A stretch of 64,000 nucleotides of DNA, from NCBI RefSeq assembly GCF_002234375.1, contig NZ_NMQV01000003.1, forward strand, positions 186,001-250,000. Direction: 5' to 3'. Position numbers and translations under genes: made by a program. The DNA is from Pseudomonas fluvialis. GTDB lineage: Bacteria > Pseudomonadota > Gammaproteobacteria > Pseudomonadales > Pseudomonadaceae. The notes under the pieces are model-generated. The model was not told the origin of the DNA, made no database searches, and saw only the letters and a program-made list of their open reading frames with translations. This document shows, in pieces, positions 27,633 through 36,287 of the stretch; the first letter of the stretch is position 1; each line of letters starts with the position of its first letter.

Positions 27633-28403
27633 TCAAAGGCTCTGTATCGTTCGACACCTTGGAAAAGCGGAACATCCCCAAAACTGCTGCCCCGCTTTCG
27701 CCCCTGATTTCACTGTGCGTATCAGCAGCGCACTGCCGCATTTCGGGCACTGCCGCTCGGCTGTCGGATCACTGCGGCGCTTGAGGTTTTGCACATGCTC
27801 GCGGTGGGTGGCGAGCGTCGGCGCGCGGCGGCCGGTTTGCAGGGCGTGCAGCATGGCGTCGACTTCAGCCTCGCTGAAGACCGGCTGCTGGAATGACTGG
27901 ATATAGCGGATAAAGCCGATGCCCTGGGTCACGTTGGCCGGCACCTCGGTTTTGAAGGTGCTGCCGCCAACGAAGGTGATGACCGAGTGCAGGTGCTCGG
28001 GATTAACGCCAAGGGTGGCTTCCAGGGCTTTGAGGTGCTTGTAGTTTTGCCGCAGCGGATTCTGGAATTTGAAGGTGCGTTTGTAGAGCTTCTGCGTCCA
28101 CTGAGCTTGCTTCTCGCTGCCGAAGATCCAGCCGCTCATGTTCTTCGTTTCCAGCACGAAGATGCCGTAAGGCGAGAGGAATACGTGGTCGATCTGCGTG
28201 GTGCCGTCGGGCGTGTTCAGCGTGACATTGTGCAGGCGGCGGTAGGTCTGCTTGTCCAGCTGCCAATGGGCGAACAGCCGCACCAGGATCTCGCCAATAT
28301 GACCCTTTGCCCATGGGGACTTGAGCAGGCCGATCAGCAGTGCGGCTGGGATAAACCAGGCCAGCATGCCCCAGACCGGAGCGATGATGGGGGAGAAGTC
28401 CAT
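27633..28403 (-). CDS. NERD-domain protein with topoisomerase-type zinc finger
   Basis: A 256-residue protein: one N-terminal membrane helix (PIIAPVWGMLAWFIPAALLIGLL), a NERD nuclease-related domain (IGEILV, IDHVFLSPYGIFVLETKNMSGWIFG with D and E-x-K) and a C-terminal four-cysteine zinc finger like those of topoisomerase I (CPKCGSALLIRTVKSG...FWGCSAFPRC). AGGA lies before the ATG at 28403. Such proteins are common in mobile elements; a DNA-processing or defence role is likely but not established. It precedes the XRE/ABC-3C genes on the same strand, 183 bases away. Confidence 0.8.
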   Translation of the reverse strand: MDFSPIIAPVWGMLAWFIPAALLIGLLKSPWAKGHIGEILVRLFAHWQLDKQTYRRLHNVTLNTPDGTTQIDHVFLSPYGIFVLETKNMSGWIFGSEKQAQWTQKLYKRTFKFQNPLRQNYKHLKALEATLGVNPEHLHSVITFVGGSTFKTEVPANVTQGIGFIRYIQSFQQPVFSEAEVDAMLHALQTGRRAPTLATHREHVQNLKRRSDPTAERQCPKCGSALLIRTVKSGAKAGQQFWGCSAFPRCRTIQSL

Positions 28404-28585
28404 TTCCTGTCCTTGGTAATCCTGAGTTAACCGGATAGTACCGAAAGTCAGCGTAAATGGACGAACGTATTCGAAGGCGACAATCGGCTCATTGCGTGAG
28501 CCGAATATTCCGGCTATTCGGCTCACTCGGCTCTAAGCACCTGCTCAGGCTTTAGCTTCAGCCGCCGTGTTAATTTTCGCTGAGG

Positions 28586-28629
28586 TCATGTTTACGTTAC
28601 ATTCACTTAATCTTGTAACGTAAACATGA
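28586..28629. promoter_or_regulatory. 15-bp inverted repeat, likely operator of an XRE gene
   Basis: TCATGTTTACGTTAC (28586-28600) and GTAACGTAAACATGA (28615-28629) are perfect inverted arms around a 14-base spacer, ending right before the start of the HipB-like frame. The geometry suits a dimeric XRE repressor controlling its own promoter. Confidence 0.65.
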
Positions 28630-28630
28630 C

Positions 28631-28906
28631 ATGGACTACTCCCTTATCACGCATCGTCTCGGCCAACAGCTTCGGCAGCGTCGCCTCAATCGTGGGCTGA
28701 CTCAGGCTGCTCTCGCTTCTCTACGCTGGACGAAATCCATGGGGTATTTGACTGATGGTAGAAATGTTTCTGTCTGGTGTTCGCTAAGTAGTCCGGCTGC
28801 GACGTGTTCATCTAGGTACATGGCAGCCTTGGGCCACCTGATTGAACTGCATCCGCTGCGCCTCGACTACCTGGCTGATCGAGGCCACTGTCTGTATGTC
28901 CTTTGA
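28631..28906 (+). pseudogene. HipB-like XRE gene, disrupted
   Basis: The first ~32 residues (MDYSLITHRLGQQLRQRRLNRGLTQAALASL) are a HipB-type helix-turn-helix start, but the recognition helix and the rest are replaced. The middle of the frame is an antisense piece of a Fic-type gene (28755-28832), and the tail has no recognisable match. No hipA follows. The frame is open for 91 codons by chance of the fusion, so a peptide could be made, but a working repressor is unlikely. Confidence 0.6.
28755..28832 (-). pseudogene. Fragment of a Fic-type gene C-terminus
   Basis: The minus strand reads AAMYLDEHVAAGLLSEH, matching AAKYLDELVAAGLLTKH of the intact Fic protein at 29394-30512. About 45 bases are ~80 percent identical to 29490-29536. 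It is embedded in the HipB-like frame on the other strand. Confidence 0.65.
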
Positions 28907-28916
28907 CCGGCATGAT

Positions 28917-29132
28917 CTAGGCTTCGGGAGAATCAAGGTCGGCATAGTCGCTGTCGCTGCAGGCTTCGTTTCTCGTCTGATTCATTGCCTTGGCTCGCTC
29001 CGCCACTTCCCGTGCGCGCGCGATATAGCCGGCATCGCCGGTTCCTTCCGCGTCGGCCAGAAACACCTCTATATCCTCATCATCGGTCAGGTATTTGGCA
29101 GGGTCATAGGGTGTCAGCAGCTCGCTGCTCAT
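28917..29132 (-). CDS. Truncated HigA-type antitoxin
   Basis: A 71-residue protein. The segment TPYDPAKYLTDDEDIEVFLADAEGTGDAGYIARAREVAERAKAMNQ is the N-terminal part of the addiction-module antidote family (TIGR02684 type), which normally continues into a helix-turn-helix. Here the HTH is replaced by NEACSDSDYADLDSPEA and a stop. AGGAAT precedes the ATG. No toxin gene is adjacent. Either a shortened antitoxin or a remnant. Confidence 0.55.
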   Translation of the reverse strand: MSSELLTPYDPAKYLTDDEDIEVFLADAEGTGDAGYIARAREVAERAKAMNQTRNEACSDSDYADLDSPEA

Positions 29133-29156
29133 GGGGATATTCCTCGTTAGTCTAGA

Positions 29157-29216
29157 ATTTCGCGTCGCGAAAATGAGGATGTGACTTGCTGGTCATGCTT
29201 TTTCGCGTGGCGAAAA
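29157..29216. repeat. Two TTTCGCG-type palindromes
   Basis: ATTTCGCG-T-CGCGAAAAT (29157-29174) and TTTTCGCGTGGCGAAAA (29200-29216) lie 25 bases apart just upstream of the truncated antitoxin start. Related perfect palindromes recur at 36289, 36457 and 42574. They could be an operator pair for the antitoxin. The remainder of 29133-29393 shows no gene. Confidence 0.55.
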
Positions 29217-29393
29217 TCCGCAGTGGGTGTTGACCTTTACCTGATTTGGATCTCACCCAGACAGGAAGCAGTAAGTCCACTGTCCATGGTCAGAGGACGG
29301 CAACCCGTGCGGCTAGTCACGCCAGTATGTCACGGGTAAGGAATTTGATTTTTTACTCACAACCGTAAGAACGTGGGTAAATAACTGGGAAAT

Positions 29394-30512
29394 TTACCCA
29401 CGTACCGCAGGCGGCAGATTGTTCACGTTGCTCAACAGTGCATACAACTCGTCGTTGAGGTAGAAATTCTCTTTGCCTACCTTGTGCTTGGTAAGCAGTC
29501 CGGCCGCGACGAGTTCATCCAGGTATTTAGCTGCGGTTTTGCGGGTTACCTGCAATTCACGCATGACGAAGTCGATTTTCGTATAGGGGTGGCCGAACAG
29601 ATTGTTGAGCAGATCCTGGCTATAGATCTTGGGTAGTTCGCTGCGCATCTTGTGCTTGTAACGCTGCATCAGTGCTTTGATGGCTTGGATCAGCGTGATG
29701 GTCTGATAGGACGTCTGCTCGACAGCCTCCAGCATAAACAGTAGCCAGCTCTCCCAGGCGTTATCGGTACGAACGACCTGCAGTAGGTGGTAATAATCCG
29801 CCTTGTTCTGGTTGATATAACGGGAAAGATAAAGCACTGGCAGGCCAAGCAGCCCCTGCTTCACCAGGTAGAGGATGTTGATGATACGGCCGGTACGGCC
29901 GTTGCCGTCGTAGAAAGGGTGGATGCTCTCAAACTGGTGGTGAATGACGGCCATCTTCGTCAGGTCGTCCCAATCGCAAAGCCCATCGGTATTGATGAAC
30001 TCTTCCAGGTTATCCATCAGGGCCAGTATTTCGTCGGGATGCTGGGGTGGCATGTAGACGATCTCGCCTGTTTGCTCGTTCTTCAGGGCCGTGCCCGGCA
30101 GCTTGCGAAAGCCGGCATCGTTTTCCTCAATGCGAGCCTGGATATCCAGAATATCGCGCGTGGTGAGCAATTCAGTGCGACGTACCTGCTCGAAGCCATT
30201 GCGAAGTGCGACCGCATAGTTGTGCACCTCCTTGGCTGCGAGGCTGACGAACTGACGGTTGAAACTATCGCTCTGGTAGAGGTCATCATGTGTCGTGATG
30301 ATGTTCTCGATAGCCGAGCTGTCTTTTGCCTCTTGCAGTGAGAGCGTGTTGATCAGGATGCTTTGGTTGGGAATGCTGCCGGCTACCCCTTTGAGCTCTG
30401 CCAATGCTTTGTGCGCGGAGGTCAAACGCTTGAGAACTGCGCGAGTCTCAATATCGCCGAGCTCGGGTAGCTTTGGCAGCCCGGCAATCAACAGTGGGTG
30501 TTCAGGCAGCAT
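29394..30512 (-). CDS. Fic-domain AMPylase-type protein with wHTH
   Basis: A 372-residue Fic protein that would transfer AMP (or another NMP) to a target hydroxyl group. The Fic motif is HPFYDGNGRTGR at residues 198-209. An N-terminal inhibitory motif SSAIEN (65-70, S/T-x-x-x-E-N, class II) should hold the enzyme off. The C-terminus is a winged helix (DFVMRELQVTRKTAAKYLDELVAAGLLTKHKVGKENFYLND), suggesting DNA binding and self-regulation. It lies 80 bases downstream of the restriction-modification gene on the same strand. Confidence 0.92.
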   Translation of the reverse strand: MLPEHPLLIAGLPKLPELGDIETRAVLKRLTSAHKALAELKGVAGSIPNQSILINTLSLQEAKDSSAIENIITTHDDLYQSDSFNRQFVSLAAKEVHNYAVALRNGFEQVRRTELLTTRDILDIQARIEENDAGFRKLPGTALKNEQTGEIVYMPPQHPDEILALMDNLEEFINTDGLCDWDDLTKMAVIHHQFESIHPFYDGNGRTGRIINILYLVKQGLLGLPVLYLSRYINQNKADYYHLLQVVRTDNAWESWLLFMLEAVEQTSYQTITLIQAIKALMQRYKHKMRSELPKIYSQDLLNNLFGHPYTKIDFVMRELQVTRKTAAKYLDELVAAGLLTKHKVGKENFYLNDELYALLSNVNNLPPAVRG

Positions 30513-30524
30513 ATTGTCTTACCC

Positions 30525-30599
30525 TTATCTAAGTCAGCTCGCGGATCGTATGCTCAAGGCTCTGATTCATATTGGCGTGTTGCGTATCTAAATCAGCTT
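30525..30599. repeat. Direct repeat around the RM/Fic junction
   Basis: TATCTAAGTCAGCT (from 30526) and TATCTAAATCAGCT (from 30586) are 13/14 identical, 60 bases apart. One covers the stop region of the RM gene, the other precedes the Fic ribosome site, so they frame the junction. Confidence 0.45.
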
Positions 30600-33500
30600 G
30601 CCAAGCGATAGCTGTTGTCTGTCTGCTGCACCATGCCCAGTTCTTCTAGGGCATCCAGTACAGCCTGAACGGCGACCTTGGGTGAGCGTTTGAACTGGGC
30701 GGCGAGGGCGTCGGCGGGTAGTGGGCTTTGGCTGAGTGCGTGGCGCACGGCAGCAACCTGTTCGCGCATTTGCTTGGGCCAGGTGAGCTTGCCGGTGGCG
30801 GCTGCGGCGGCAGGGGTGGATTCGAAATCCGTTGTGTCGTCCAGCTCGGCTTCGCGTTGCTCCGGCGCGACGGCGGCGCTCGGGTTCTGGTACTCGGGGC
30901 GCAGCCAGCGCACCAGGCCGCGAGCTTCCTCGGCAGCGCGCTCGGCGTTGAGGGCTACCAGGCGGCGCAGCAGTTCTTCCTCGGCTTCGGCCTGGGCTTC
31001 GGATTTGTCCGGCAGTGGCGTGGTGGCGCCGGGTTTGCCGACCAGTTGCTCGGCCAGATCATCCCAGCCGTAGGCGGTGAATACGGCGCGGTCCAGTTCG
31101 TCGTGCAGCTCGCGCAGCAGGGAGACCAGGCCTTGTTCGTGGATGGTCTTGTCTTTGGCGGTCAGCGGCTCGCTGGCACGCAGCTTTTCCAGCACGTTGT
31201 ACATGCCGGTCAGGGTTAGCTCGGGATGCTGGGCCTGTTGGCGTTTACGGTGGGCGTCGAGGCGTTCGGCCAACTCGCGGATCTGTGCCTGTTGCTCTGG
31301 CGTGGCGTCCGGGAAGGGGAAGGTTTCAAAGCAGCGGGTTTTGTTGTATCGCGCGTCGTTACCAACACCCAGGCGGCCACCAGCAGCCAGTGCCCAAGTT
31401 ACATGAATCCGGGAGGTGAGGATGCCGAAGCCTGAGTAATCATTAACTGCAAAAATTACTGTAGTGCTGTCGCAAATTGTTGAGGCGTCCACTGACGTGA
31501 AAACTCGGTGTTTAGCAGTTAGAGACGTAGCGGCTGCTAAGCTAGCTGCCGCGAGTGCTGGCCTAAAGTCTGCTCTTGTGCGTGCGAAAAGCCACCAAAA
31601 CTCTCGGCTTGAATGATCTTTATTTTGATCTCTTTCAGGCTTGACGCGTTCAAGTATCCATTGATAAATCGCCGGGTGCATGGTGCGAACATCATCTACT
31701 GATAAACCAAATAGATCGATTGCATAAAGTCCACGTGGCGACTGGGTAATGTCTCTACCTGTCAGTAGTGGGTGGATAATAGTGCTTTCCATGCTGCCTA
31801 CGAGATGCATCATCTGCTCTGCAGAGATAATAAAACCTTGACCAGTCAGTTGATAGCCAACACAAGCAATGCCACGATTAGCTTTGAGTTCTTGAGCCTT
31901 TGCTGGGTCAACGCCGATTGTCAGGTTTGGTGTGACGTAGCCTGTTTCGATGGCAAGTTGAACAGCAATCTCATCATTACCTTGGGTTTGTTCGTGTATT
32001 ACTCGGGCGACTTTGCCCTCTTCTGTTGCAGTGCCGACCGTTGTGAGAGTAACGCGAACAGCAGCACCATCAGCGCTATCTACCCACGGGTGATCAGGCA
32101 CTACAAAGCGAATACCTACTCCAGGGTTCCTTTCAAAAGAAGCATCAACGACTTTACGAGAAAATGTTTGGCGTAGACTGTTCGTGGTAATTAAGCCGAA
32201 TTGTTTGGCGCTCCCTGCTCCGATGGCATCGGCTGCTTTAGCCCACCAATACATAACAAAGTCCGCGTGCTCCGGAATATCGGAGTAGGTGGAGCGCAAG
32301 GCGCTGAGGTAGCCATCGCCAAGCGCGAGTCTGATTCGTCTGGCACCTATATAAGGTGGATTTCCAACGATATATTCCGCCTGCGGCCACTCGGCCTTGT
32401 GTGGGTTGCGGTAGATGTACTGCTCGACCTGCGCCGATTCATCCGGCACTTGTTCGCCGGTAATCGGGCTGGTCTTGGTGGTAATGCCATCCCAGCGGGT
32501 AATGGGCTTGCCGGCTTCGTCACGCAGCAGTTCCACGGCGTCGTAGGCAATCAGCGCATCGCGGTGTTCGATATTGTGGAAGTCACGCAGCACCGGCTCG
32601 GGCGGGTTGACCTTGCCGTGGGTGCGGAAGTGCCATTGCAGGTAGCCGATCCACAGCACCATTTCGGCGATGCGGGCGGCACGCGGGTTGATTTCCAGGC
32701 CGAGGAACTGGTGCGGGTCAACGGTGACGCCTTCGAGTTCCAGCAGCCCCTGGGATTCGCCCAAGTCGTGCAGCAGGTTGAGCACTTCGCCTTCCAGGCG
32801 CTTCATGTGCTCCAGGGTGACGTACAGGAAGTTGCCGCTGCCGCAGGCCGGGTCGAGTACGCGCACGTCGCACAGGTGGCGGTGGAAGGCGCGGATCTCG
32901 GCGACGGCTTCCTTGTGCTTGCCCTGGCCTTCATAGGTGAGCGCGGCAACCTGCACTTCCTTCCACTCGGCGCGCAACGGCTCGATGACGGTGGGCAGTA
33001 CCAGGCGCTCGACATAGGCGCGGGGCGTGTAGTGGGCGCCGAGCTTGTGGCGCTCGCGGGGGTTCAGTGCGCGTTCCAGCAGGGTGCCGAAGATGGCCGG
33101 TTCGACATAGCGCCAGTCGGCCTCGGAGGCCTTGAGCAGCAGCTCCATTTGGTCGCGGTCGAGGGCGATGGCCTGGGCTTCGGCGAACAGGCCGCCGTTG
33201 AACTTGAGCAGGGTGCTTTCCAGGATCGGCGAGAAGCCGCCGCTGTTCATGGTTTGCCAGAGGTGCTCGAGCATCGGCGCGAAGGTGTCCGGCTTGTTCT
33301 TCAGGCGTTGCAGTAGCTCGGTAAAACCACGCTCGGGGAGCAGGCCCACGTCCTCGGCGAACATGGTGAACAGCGCGCGCATGAGGAAGCTGGCGACCAG
33401 TTGCGGCGGATGGCCATCGGCCTCCAGCGACTTGGCCAGTTTGGCCAGCTGATCGGCGATTTCGCGGGTGACGCGGGCCGAGCGGCGGGACGGGTCGAGT

Positions 33501-34036
33501 GAGAGCGGATCAAGCCAGACGGCGCGCAAGCGTTCGCGAACGTCTTCCTTACGCAGGTCTTCCAGGCGGATGCGATGGTTGAGGGCATCCGGGTAGGGCG
33601 TGTAGGTGGCACCGGAGCGGCTGAACTCGGCATACAGCTCGATGTTGCGGCCTACGTCCACGACCAAGATGAACGGCGGGCGACCTTCTTCGGCGGGCAG
33701 GGCCCGGGCGTACTGGTCGGCCTGGTTGTGGGCCTTGAGCATGGCCTTGTCCCAGCCGGAGCTGTCCAGGGTCTTACCGGTTTGTTTGGCCTCCAGCACG
33801 AAGCTGCTGCGCTTGTAGAGGTCGATGAAGCCGTTGTTGCTGCTGCCATCCGGCTGGTTGATGACTACGCGGCGCTCGAATACGTAGGCGTTGTCGCGGG
33901 TGTCGTCGCCGGCTGGTTCTGGCAGAGGAAGTTCGAGCAGACTGCAGAGTTCGGTGAGGAATAACTGGTAGTTGGCGCGTTCGCTACCGCCCGCGTTTTT
34001 CCAACGGGCGAGGAAGGTATCCAAGTGATCCATCAC
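30593..34036 (-). CDS. MmeI-like single-chain restriction-modification enzyme (type IIL/IIG)
   Basis: A 1147-residue fusion. Residues ~60-90 hold a PD-(D/E)XK nuclease site (NGFIDLYKRSSFVLEAKQTG: D and E-x-K). A helical spacer follows, then an N6-adenine methyltransferase with motif I DPACGSGNFLYV near residue 395 and motif IV NPPYIG near 560, then the target recognition domain (residues ~580-870), and a C-terminal winged-helix segment (ADALAAQFKRSPKVAVQAVLDALEELGMVQ). One polypeptide can methylate and cut, so no separate restriction gene is needed. The recognition-domain DNA (about 31430-32300) is visibly more AT-rich than the flanks. Target sequence unknown. Confidence 0.88.
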   Translation of the reverse strand: MMDHLDTFLARWKNAGGSERANYQLFLTELCSLLELPLPEPAGDDTRDNAYVFERRVVINQPDGSSNNGFIDLYKRSSFVLEAKQTGKTLDSSGWDKAMLKAHNQADQYARALPAEEGRPPFILVVDVGRNIELYAEFSRSGATYTPYPDALNHRIRLEDLRKEDVRERLRAVWLDPLSLDPSRRSARVTREIADQLAKLAKSLEADGHPPQLVASFLMRALFTMFAEDVGLLPERGFTELLQRLKNKPDTFAPMLEHLWQTMNSGGFSPILESTLLKFNGGLFAEAQAIALDRDQMELLLKASEADWRYVEPAIFGTLLERALNPRERHKLGAHYTPRAYVERLVLPTVIEPLRAEWKEVQVAALTYEGQGKHKEAVAEIRAFHRHLCDVRVLDPACGSGNFLYVTLEHMKRLEGEVLNLLHDLGESQGLLELEGVTVDPHQFLGLEINPRAARIAEMVLWIGYLQWHFRTHGKVNPPEPVLRDFHNIEHRDALIAYDAVELLRDEAGKPITRWDGITTKTSPITGEQVPDESAQVEQYIYRNPHKAEWPQAEYIVGNPPYIGARRIRLALGDGYLSALRSTYSDIPEHADFVMYWWAKAADAIGAGSAKQFGLITTNSLRQTFSRKVVDASFERNPGVGIRFVVPDHPWVDSADGAAVRVTLTTVGTATEEGKVARVIHEQTQGNDEIAVQLAIETGYVTPNLTIGVDPAKAQELKANRGIACVGYQLTGQGFIISAEQMMHLVGSMESTIIHPLLTGRDITQSPRGLYAIDLFGLSVDDVRTMHPAIYQWILERVKPERDQNKDHSSREFWWLFARTRADFRPALAAASLAAATSLTAKHRVFTSVDASTICDSTTVIFAVNDYSGFGILTSRIHVTWALAAGGRLGVGNDARYNKTRCFETFPFPDATPEQQAQIRELAERLDAHRKRQQAQHPELTLTGMYNVLEKLRASEPLTAKDKTIHEQGLVSLLRELHDELDRAVFTAYGWDDLAEQLVGKPGATTPLPDKSEAQAEAEEELLRRLVALNAERAAEEARGLVRWLRPEYQNPSAAVAPEQREAELDDTTDFESTPAAAAATGKLTWPKQMREQVAAVRHALSQSPLPADALAAQFKRSPKVAVQAVLDALEELGMVQQTDNSYRLAS

Positions 34037-34098
34037 ACTACTGCTCCGACTGCGGCAAAGGTTTCGATTCTAACGGACTCGACAGCTTTCAGTGCAAG

Positions 34099-34138
34099 GC
34101 ATCACAAACTAGGCCTAGCTAAGCGAAGTTTGTGATGC
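34099..34138. repeat. 12-bp inverted repeat upstream of the RM gene
   Basis: GCATCACAAACT (34099-34110) and AGTTTGTGATGC (34127-34138) are perfect arms with a 16-base loop. It lies 63 bases before the RM start and 9 bases after the CoiA-like stop. No T-run follows on either strand, so it may be an operator rather than a terminator. Confidence 0.5.
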
Positions 34139-34146
34139 TTGTGGAC

Positions 34147-35022
34147 TCAGCTTTGATCCAGTGCTTGCAGCCTCGCAAGAATATCCTCGCGGTTGTGCGG
34201 GTAGTAAATCCAGTTCCTGTACTTGGTGTTGTATTCGCCGCCCAATTCATTTCGCCAGGATTTGAGCAGTTCAGTGATCTGCGGGTTGTACGACCAGGAA
34301 CGCACGGCGATTGAGCCGGTAGGCAGTATCCGGGCGGATAACCACATACCCATGATCGTGTAGCGGTGCTCGATGAATTTGATCTCAGGTTCAGCCACAG
34401 GGAACTGGCTCGGAATGGGCTGCCAATCTATTGCCGGTAGCAATGGCATTGGTGGCGGTTCCGGATAGATCCACGATTTGTTATGTGTCTGCATCAGGAT
34501 TAGGGCTTCGACCTCTTCTGAGGGAATAGGCTGATTGCTGAACAGCAGCTCGCGCAGGTCGATTTCGACGGTATGAGTGCCAACGGTTTTGATCCGCTCC
34601 AGCTTTTCCTCGTTAATGAACGAGGTGACTGCGATTTCGATGAGTAGCTGGCTGCCGTCTCTCAGGTGGGCGACTAGGTCAGGTTGGAATCCTGGTTGTG
34701 GTACCTCTTCATCTACCCGTTCGAAATCCCACCAGCTGGTCTGGTCTTCGTGCTCCGGGCAAGTGCCAGGCATTGGGGGCAACAGCAGACCGAGCTTGTT
34801 GCGGATGACCTCTTTGGCGTACAGGTGCAGCAGGGTTTCTGGCTGGATATTGCAGCTCTCCTTCTGTGAAGCGTGAGCGAAGTGGTGCTCTCGTATAAGT
34901 CCTTTTCTGGCGATGACAGGCTCTCCGCAGCTTATGCAGAAACAGTTGCAAGCCAGGCCGCGAATGGCGTTTTCAATGGTGATCAGTTGGCCGTTTGAAT
35001 CGAGTGCAATGAACATGCTCAT
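34147..35022 (-). CDS. CoiA-like nuclease-fold protein
   Basis: A 291-residue protein related to competence protein CoiA. The N-terminus has a zinc-type cluster (LACNCFCISCGEPVIARKG then HHFAHAS). The centre carries a restriction-endonuclease-like site GFQPDLVAHLRDGSQLLIEIAVTSF (D, then E-x-A/V). The C-terminus (ITELLKSWRNELGGEYNTKYRNWIYY) has no family I know but is conserved in a remnant at 22796-22866. GAGG lies eight bases before the ATG at 35022; a longer frame to 35061 exists. It is divergent, by 95 bases, from the membrane protein gene at 35118, its constant partner in this window. Confidence 0.75.
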   Translation of the reverse strand: MSMFIALDSNGQLITIENAIRGLACNCFCISCGEPVIARKGLIREHHFAHASQKESCNIQPETLLHLYAKEVIRNKLGLLLPPMPGTCPEHEDQTSWWDFERVDEEVPQPGFQPDLVAHLRDGSQLLIEIAVTSFINEEKLERIKTVGTHTVEIDLRELLFSNQPIPSEEVEALILMQTHNKSWIYPEPPPMPLLPAIDWQPIPSQFPVAEPEIKFIEHRYTIMGMWLSARILPTGSIAVRSWSYNPQITELLKSWRNELGGEYNTKYRNWIYYPHNREDILARLQALDQS

Positions 35023-35117
35023 GGGGTAAGCCTCTGGTGTGAAGACGGCTTCAAGAGTCATGCTCTAGGCGGGGGCAAACATCCCCCCAACCTCCTGTAA
35101 AGGGGTTATGTGTAGGT

Positions 35118-36146
35118 ATGGATATGGCTGCAGCCCTCGGAAATAGGGCTTTTGGAGTTTGTGTGCAGGAAGTAATGCGATGCTTGCAGGATGAGTTGAT
35201 AGAGGTCCCGGCCGACAGCAAGGCATACCGGATTCTGCGATTTATGGTGCTGGCCAAGCTTGCCGACCTAGACAAAGGCAGGCATGAGCCGCAGCAGTTT
35301 TCTCGAAGCTCCCTGCTGCTTAACGTTGAGGGCGAGCTCAAAGGGCGGACGTTGAACGCGACTACCTGGTTGCCTGCAGGTCTGCTTGAGCAATTTCTGG
35401 ATGCTCGTTTTGCTTCGCTTTGCGAGCGGCTGCGTCGGGCAGGGCTAGATCAGATGCCGGTAGTGCGCGCCAATGACGGTAAAGGAGGGAAGGGGAATGA
35501 GCGCGCTTTCTGGCTGGATGTGGCACCTCTTCCTGATGCTCTCGCTCCACAAGAGCCGCAGCGTTCATGGGCGCACATTGAATATTCCCGAACTGATGCC
35601 GGCAGCGTTCGGCCTAGTTGGTTGTTGCGCCTGATTTTCCGTAATGGCGAACTGAAGAACCGTAGCTGGAGAGGTTTGTCACTGCTAGTTGGTATTGTGA
35701 TCGGGCTTGTGCTGCTGGGGCTCTGGCTGCTTGCTGGTGTATGGACTGTGGCCACGCTTGATCAGACATTGACGTTGCGACAGCTTGGTAACGTTGCCCT
35801 TCTGGGGCTGTTTGCCTGGTTCATCTGGGCAAATTTCTATGCCCCCTGGTGGCGACTGGTCGATGATCGTGTCATCAAGGCACCCTCGGCATTGCTCTCG
35901 ATCCTTGAGGATTCTGCGGAGCTAGAAATGCACCGCGATAGCGAGGGGCAGCAGTGGACGAGATTTGTCCGGTTTAGTGCGGATTGCCCAATCTGCAGCG
36001 GGAGAGTTCTCTTGATGCCTGGCAAGCCAGACCAAGTGCTACCCATTGTCGGGCGTTGCATCGAGAGCCCCTACTCACACGTTTACAGTTTCGACCGGGT
36101 TAGGCTTTCAGGCGCTTATCTGGGCTGTGACGTCCTTAAGGGGTAG
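35118..36146 (+). CDS. Two-helix membrane protein of unknown family, partner of the CoiA-like gene
   Basis: A 342-residue protein. N-terminal ~150 residues are soluble and look helical (LQDELIEVPADSKAYRILRFMVLAKLADL; QQFSRSSLLLNVEGELKG), then two membrane helices (LLVGIVIGLVLLGLWLLAGV and LGNVALLGLFAWFIWANFY, residues ~193-240), then a cytoplasmic C-terminal domain WTRFVRFSADCPICSGRVLL...VGRCIESPYSHVYSFDRVRLSGAYLG with a C-x-x-C and a later Cys that may bind zinc. A frameshifted copy of this last domain lies at 23562-23850. I do not recognise the family. Divergent from the CoiA-like gene. Confidence 0.65.
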   Translation: MDMAAALGNRAFGVCVQEVMRCLQDELIEVPADSKAYRILRFMVLAKLADLDKGRHEPQQFSRSSLLLNVEGELKGRTLNATTWLPAGLLEQFLDARFASLCERLRRAGLDQMPVVRANDGKGGKGNERAFWLDVAPLPDALAPQEPQRSWAHIEYSRTDAGSVRPSWLLRLIFRNGELKNRSWRGLSLLVGIVIGLVLLGLWLLAGVWTVATLDQTLTLRQLGNVALLGLFAWFIWANFYAPWWRLVDDRVIKAPSALLSILEDSAELEMHRDSEGQQWTRFVRFSADCPICSGRVLLMPGKPDQVLPIVGRCIESPYSHVYSFDRVRLSGAYLGCDVLKG

Positions 36147-36287
36147 TTGGGTGGTTTTTGTCATTCACATATTCAGCGTCGACCAATGATCTTGGCGCTG
36201 AGCCAGGGGCAGAGTGACAGTCCGAATTCTTGCCCACTCTGCCTGGGATCAAGCCTGTTATTTGATCACGCCAAGGCTGGCCAAGTT

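Noticed and set aside
27423..27707. Possible toxin gene beside the XRE gene of the ABC-3C operon
   Set aside because: Frames here have no RelE/HigB features, and the region is better explained as promoter plus the end of the NERD gene.
32201..33316. A 371-codon plus-strand frame opposite the MmeI-like gene
   Set aside because: Shadow of the methyltransferase region; no start signal and no recognisable fold.
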